Positions 61,800-64,000 of a DNA stretch of 64,000 bases are shown piece after piece. The DNA lies in assembly GCA_036489975.1 (NCBI GenBank), contig DASXES010000059.1:59521-123520 (forward strand), read 5' to 3'. Position numbers and translations under genes: made by a program. The DNA is from Roseiarcus sp036489975. Lineage in GTDB: Bacteria > Pseudomonadota > Alphaproteobacteria > Rhizobiales > Beijerinckiaceae. Below the pieces are notes generated by a model. It did not search any database. It was not told the DNA's origin and was given only the letters and a program-made list of their open reading frames with translations. Each line of letters starts with the position of its first letter. Within the stretch, counting starts at the first letter, position 1.

Positions 61800-61815
61800 T
61801 GCTGCATATGCAACA
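61800..61815. promoter_or_regulatory. MarR operator copy 2
   Basis: TGCTGCATATGCAACA, 25 bases from copy 1 start to start, with a perfect TGCATATGCA palindrome at its core. Lies between the MarR stop and the NmrA-like gene. Confidence 0.7.
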
Positions 61816-61834
61816 CAATGAATTACGTTTTGGG

Positions 61835-62293
61835 CTAATCGCGAGGAATGCTGTCCGCGACCGTCTTGATTGCGCTCATGCCTGCTGGCCCCAGCAGCTT
61901 CAACGCTCGTTCCTGTCCCGCCCGCCAAGCCGGCATGGAGGAAAACAGGAGGTCTTCGCCCGCTTTGCTAAGCCGAAGGGGGCGCTGACGACCATGGACC
62001 TTGTCGGCGACCTCCTCGATCCACCCCGCGTCCGACATCAGCTTGAGGTTTCGCGTCAAGGTGGAGCGATCGAGACAGTTGGCGCGGCCGATTTCGGCAC
62101 GCGTCGCGACGCCCATCCGCATGATCGAACCGAGTAAGGTGTGTTGCGAGGACACCAGGCCGAGCGGCCGCAGTTCCTCGTCGAAGATGTTGGTCATGAC
62201 GCGCGAGATCAGGCGCGCCCGCGCAATTATGCAGGCATCCTCCAGTTCCCGGAGCGTAGCCCGTCGGGTGTCGGGCTGGGGCTTGACACTCAT
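61835..62293 (-). CDS. MarR-family transcriptional regulator
   Basis: 152 residues with a MarR winged helix (about 40-110; RAEIGRANCLDRSTLTRNLK as recognition helix region, wing in VHGRQRPLRLSKAGE). It is intact, unlike its downstream partner. Three copies of a 16-bp palindromic site, one immediately upstream of its own start and two upstream of the NmrA-like gene, indicate autorepression and control of that gene. Confidence 0.92.
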   Translation of the reverse strand: MSVKPQPDTRRATLRELEDACIIARARLISRVMTNIFDEELRPLGLVSSQHTLLGSIMRMGVATRAEIGRANCLDRSTLTRNLKLMSDAGWIEEVADKVHGRQRPLRLSKAGEDLLFSSMPAWRAGQERALKLLGPAGMSAIKTVADSIPRD

Positions 62294-62302
62294 ACCCTAT
62301 TA

Positions 62303-62318
62303 TGATGCATATACAACA
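62303..62318. promoter_or_regulatory. MarR operator copy 3 (autoregulatory)
   Basis: TGATGCATATACAACA, 10 bases upstream of the MarR start codon. Shares the TGMTGCATMTRCAACA pattern with copies 1 and 2. Confidence 0.75.
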
Positions 62319-62434
62319 CTCGGTCAACCTGTATCGTACCCCCGCAATCCGCTGGCGTTCGATTGGCCGTCTTGGCGGAACGAACCCATTTTTGCGTAAC
62401 CCTCTGGCGTCGTTCGGATTCGGCGCAAGGCGAA

Positions 62435-62857
62435 TCAGGGGGACGGCGCCTTCCTGGCCGCAGCGACATCCGCGGGGGAAACGGCGCCCGGGAAAGAATT
62501 GCCGAAATGGGTGCGGACATAGGTGACGACGTCGGCGACCTGCGCGTCGGTCATCATGTCGCCGACCGGCGGCATGCCGTCGAGGCCGCGAAGCACCACG
62601 CCCAGCACGAACTCGGCCGAGCCGAGATCCTTGTCGTCCGAGAGTGGCGGATAGGCTCCGGCGCCGACCGCGCCTTTCGCGTCCGGCTGATGGCAGGCGG
62701 CGCAGACATGGCTGTAAAGGTCCGCCCCGCCCTGTTCGGCGAACGTCCACCCGCGGCTCATGCCGGCGTTTGGCGCCGCCGCTTCATCGGCCGGCGCCGG
62801 CGCGCCGAGGGCCGCCGAGAGGATGAGCGCAATCGCGCGGAGCGCCCCGAATCTCAT
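62435..62857 (-). CDS. Periplasmic class I cytochrome c
   Basis: 140 residues with a signal peptide (about 1-23, ending near APAPADE) and one covalent heme site CAACH (CxxCH) near residue 52. The Met ligand is probably in GLDGMPPVGDMM, typical for small c-type cytochromes of cytochrome-oxidase-cbb3 or dehydrogenase-partner type. Its ATG overlaps the preceding amine-oxidase stop (ATGA), so the two are translationally coupled, and it is the probable electron acceptor of that enzyme. Confidence 0.92.
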   Translation of the reverse strand: MRFGALRAIALILSAALGAPAPADEAAAPNAGMSRGWTFAEQGGADLYSHVCAACHQPDAKGAVGAGAYPPLSDDKDLGSAEFVLGVVLRGLDGMPPVGDMMTDAQVADVVTYVRTHFGNSFPGAVSPADVAAARKAPSP

Positions 62858-64000
62858 GTCGCGACGACCCGTTTGTGCAGGCGCGTGATCGCATCCAGCG
62901 CCGAAAGGATCGCGCCCTCCTGCCAGGCCGGAATGTAGGAGGCGTGCTCACCGGCGAGCACGATTCTGCCGTCGATCTGACAGAGGTTGTCATAATGCGC
63001 TCTTCGCGCTTCATCCGACCAGTCGCCGGCGCACCCCAGCGTGAACGGAACCCGGCTCCAGGCGACCGCGACGCCGTTCTCGAACTCAGCTCGGTATTGC
63101 GGATGAATCTGGGAACCGAGCTCGACTGCGCGCGCCACCCTCTCGGCCGGCGCCATCGCGGTGAACTCGTAGGAGTTCGGCCCGTCGAACGTGTAGCCGC
63201 CGAGCAGCACGCCTTTTCCTCCTGAGTTGAGACCGGCGTTCGGATAGGCGATCTGTCGGATCGGCAAATCGGTGTAGCTGATCCCGCCGAAAATATGCTC
63301 GTCCTCCTCCCAGAACCGGCGCTTGAACTGGAGCCCGAACTTGACTGCGGACGCGTAAGGGACGGCGTCGATCGCCGCCTTCATGGGCGCGGACACGTCG
63401 ATCGGAATTTGGCTCAAGATGCTGAGCGGAATCGCGCACACGCACCAGTCGGCCTTCGCTTCCCGGACCGTCCCGCCGGCGTCGAGGTCCTCGAAGGCGA
63501 TGGCGACGCCGCTGTCGCTCTGACGGATCGCGACGACCTTCGCGCCAAAGCGAATGCGGCCCGGGATCTGTCGCGCGAAGGCCTCGCCGATCCGGCCCAT
63601 GCCGCCGACCGGCTGGAACATGGTGGTCTGAAAATCGTACAGCAGGAAACTCTGCAAGCCGCGCCACAGGCGCGAGGTCAGAATATCGTGCAGCCCGACC
63701 GGATCGCCTGCGACCGGCTCCGCGCCAAGTCCGCCGCCCGCGTGCTTCGCATAGCCACGATGAGCCGCTGAATTCTCGCCGGCCCGATAGCGGAAATCTT
63801 TGTCGAGCGCGCCCAGCGATCGCAGCGCCTCAAGCAGGATTGCCTGATCCTCCGTCGACACCGCGTCGTCGAGAGCTCCTTTCCTGGTCGCCTTGGCGAG
63901 GAGCTCGGCGATTCCGCCATCGAAATCCGCTTTGATCTCGCGAATGCGCTGAGGCTTTCCGCCGAACGCGTTGGCCGAATGCAGATAGGCGTTGTGATCG
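62854..64000 (-). CDS. Flavin-containing amine oxidase/dehydrogenase (5' end outside window)
   Basis: The frame is open from base 64000 to the stop at 62854; 381 residues are visible. These are the C-terminal two-thirds of a FAD-dependent amine oxidase: FQPVGGMGRIGEAFARQI, the RFGAKVVAIRQSDSGVAIAF substrate/FAD region and the C-terminal FAD motif IVLAGEHASYIPAWQEGAILSA are present. The N-terminal GxGxxG motif and any signal peptide lie outside. The downstream cytochrome c overlaps it by 4 bases, which favours a dehydrogenase using cytochrome c rather than O2, as known for nicotine oxidoreductase NicA2. Substrate unknown. Confidence 0.88.
   Translation of the reverse strand, partial: DHNAYLHSANAFGGKPQRIREIKADFDGGIAELLAKATRKGALDDAVSTEDQAILLEALRSLGALDKDFRYRAGENSAAHRGYAKHAGGGLGAEPVAGDPVGLHDILTSRLWRGLQSFLLYDFQTTMFQPVGGMGRIGEAFARQIPGRIRFGAKVVAIRQSDSGVAIAFEDLDAGGTVREAKADWCVCAIPLSILSQIPIDVSAPMKAAIDAVPYASAVKFGLQFKRRFWEEDEHIFGGISYTDLPIRQIAYPNAGLNSGGKGVLLGGYTFDGPNSYEFTAMAPAERVARAVELGSQIHPQYRAEFENGVAVAWSRVPFTLGCAGDWSDEARRAHYDNLCQIDGRIVLAGEHASYIPAWQEGAILSALDAITRLHKRVVAT

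Noticed and set aside
1..64000. CRISPR arrays, rRNA genes, intact transposases
   Set aside because: No regularly spaced long direct repeats, no rRNA-like segments and no transposase with catalytic residues were found on either strand.

Overview
The window looks like a chromosomal segment of a high-GC alphaproteobacterium, probably of the order Hyphomicrobiales (Rhizobiales). The reasons are the amidase – PBP1A – prfB block beside an RNase E with a large acidic insertion, an sdhCDAB operon, and a hopanoid operon hpnABCDE-shc. A Beijerinckiaceae- or Methylocystaceae-like host is possible, but this is a guess. I see no tRNA, rRNA, CRISPR array or intact insertion sequence.

Layout. 1-9909 is core housekeeping: the 3' part of fmt, prfB (with the classical +1 programmed frameshift), a class A penicillin-binding protein, a periplasmic amidase, and rne with a long leader. 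10032-17685 is a sugar-acid catabolic locus around a divergent GntR regulator. It has a UxaA/GarD-type dehydratase, two fumarylacetoacetate-hydrolase-fold proteins (AraD1-like and XylX-like), a semialdehyde dehydrogenase, a PfkB kinase and a HAD hydrolase. Its likely product, 2-oxoglutarate, would feed the TCA cycle, whose succinate dehydrogenase operon follows at 17888-21386. dps stands alone at 21635.

22224-28029 is a tightly packed six-gene operon led by inositol-3-phosphate synthase: HAD protein, nucleotidyltransferase, ATP-grasp protein, class III aminotransferase and Gfo/Idh/MocA oxidoreductase. I know of no described pathway with this composition. It reads like an aminocyclitol or activated-inositol pathway and is the best candidate for an undescribed system. 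Just upstream on the same strand lies the hopanoid operon (28214-35324), in which every junction is a 4-base overlap.

35796-45900 holds a set of beta-glucan enzymes: a GH3 beta-glucosidase, a GH144-like protein, a GH15-like protein and a very large GH94 phosphorylase-like protein, with an SbmA/YddA-type ABC protein whose ATPase motifs are largely destroyed. The set fits cytoplasmic beta-1,2-glucan (sophoro-oligosaccharide) metabolism. An hsp20-lon pair follows (46166-48983).

49.1-62 kb looks like a decaying accessory island. It begins with an integrase remnant beside 10-bp-phased TTGGATT repeats, continues with a frameshifted adenylate cyclase/TPR gene, and carries a DyP peroxidase locus with small partner proteins, two small stress- or detoxification-type operons under LysR and MarR regulators, and several frameshifted genes. 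The MarR regulator has three nearly identical 16-bp operators. The window ends in an operon of a flavin amine oxidase (cut by the window edge) and a c-type cytochrome that overlap by 4 bases, suggesting an amine dehydrogenase that passes electrons to the cytochrome.
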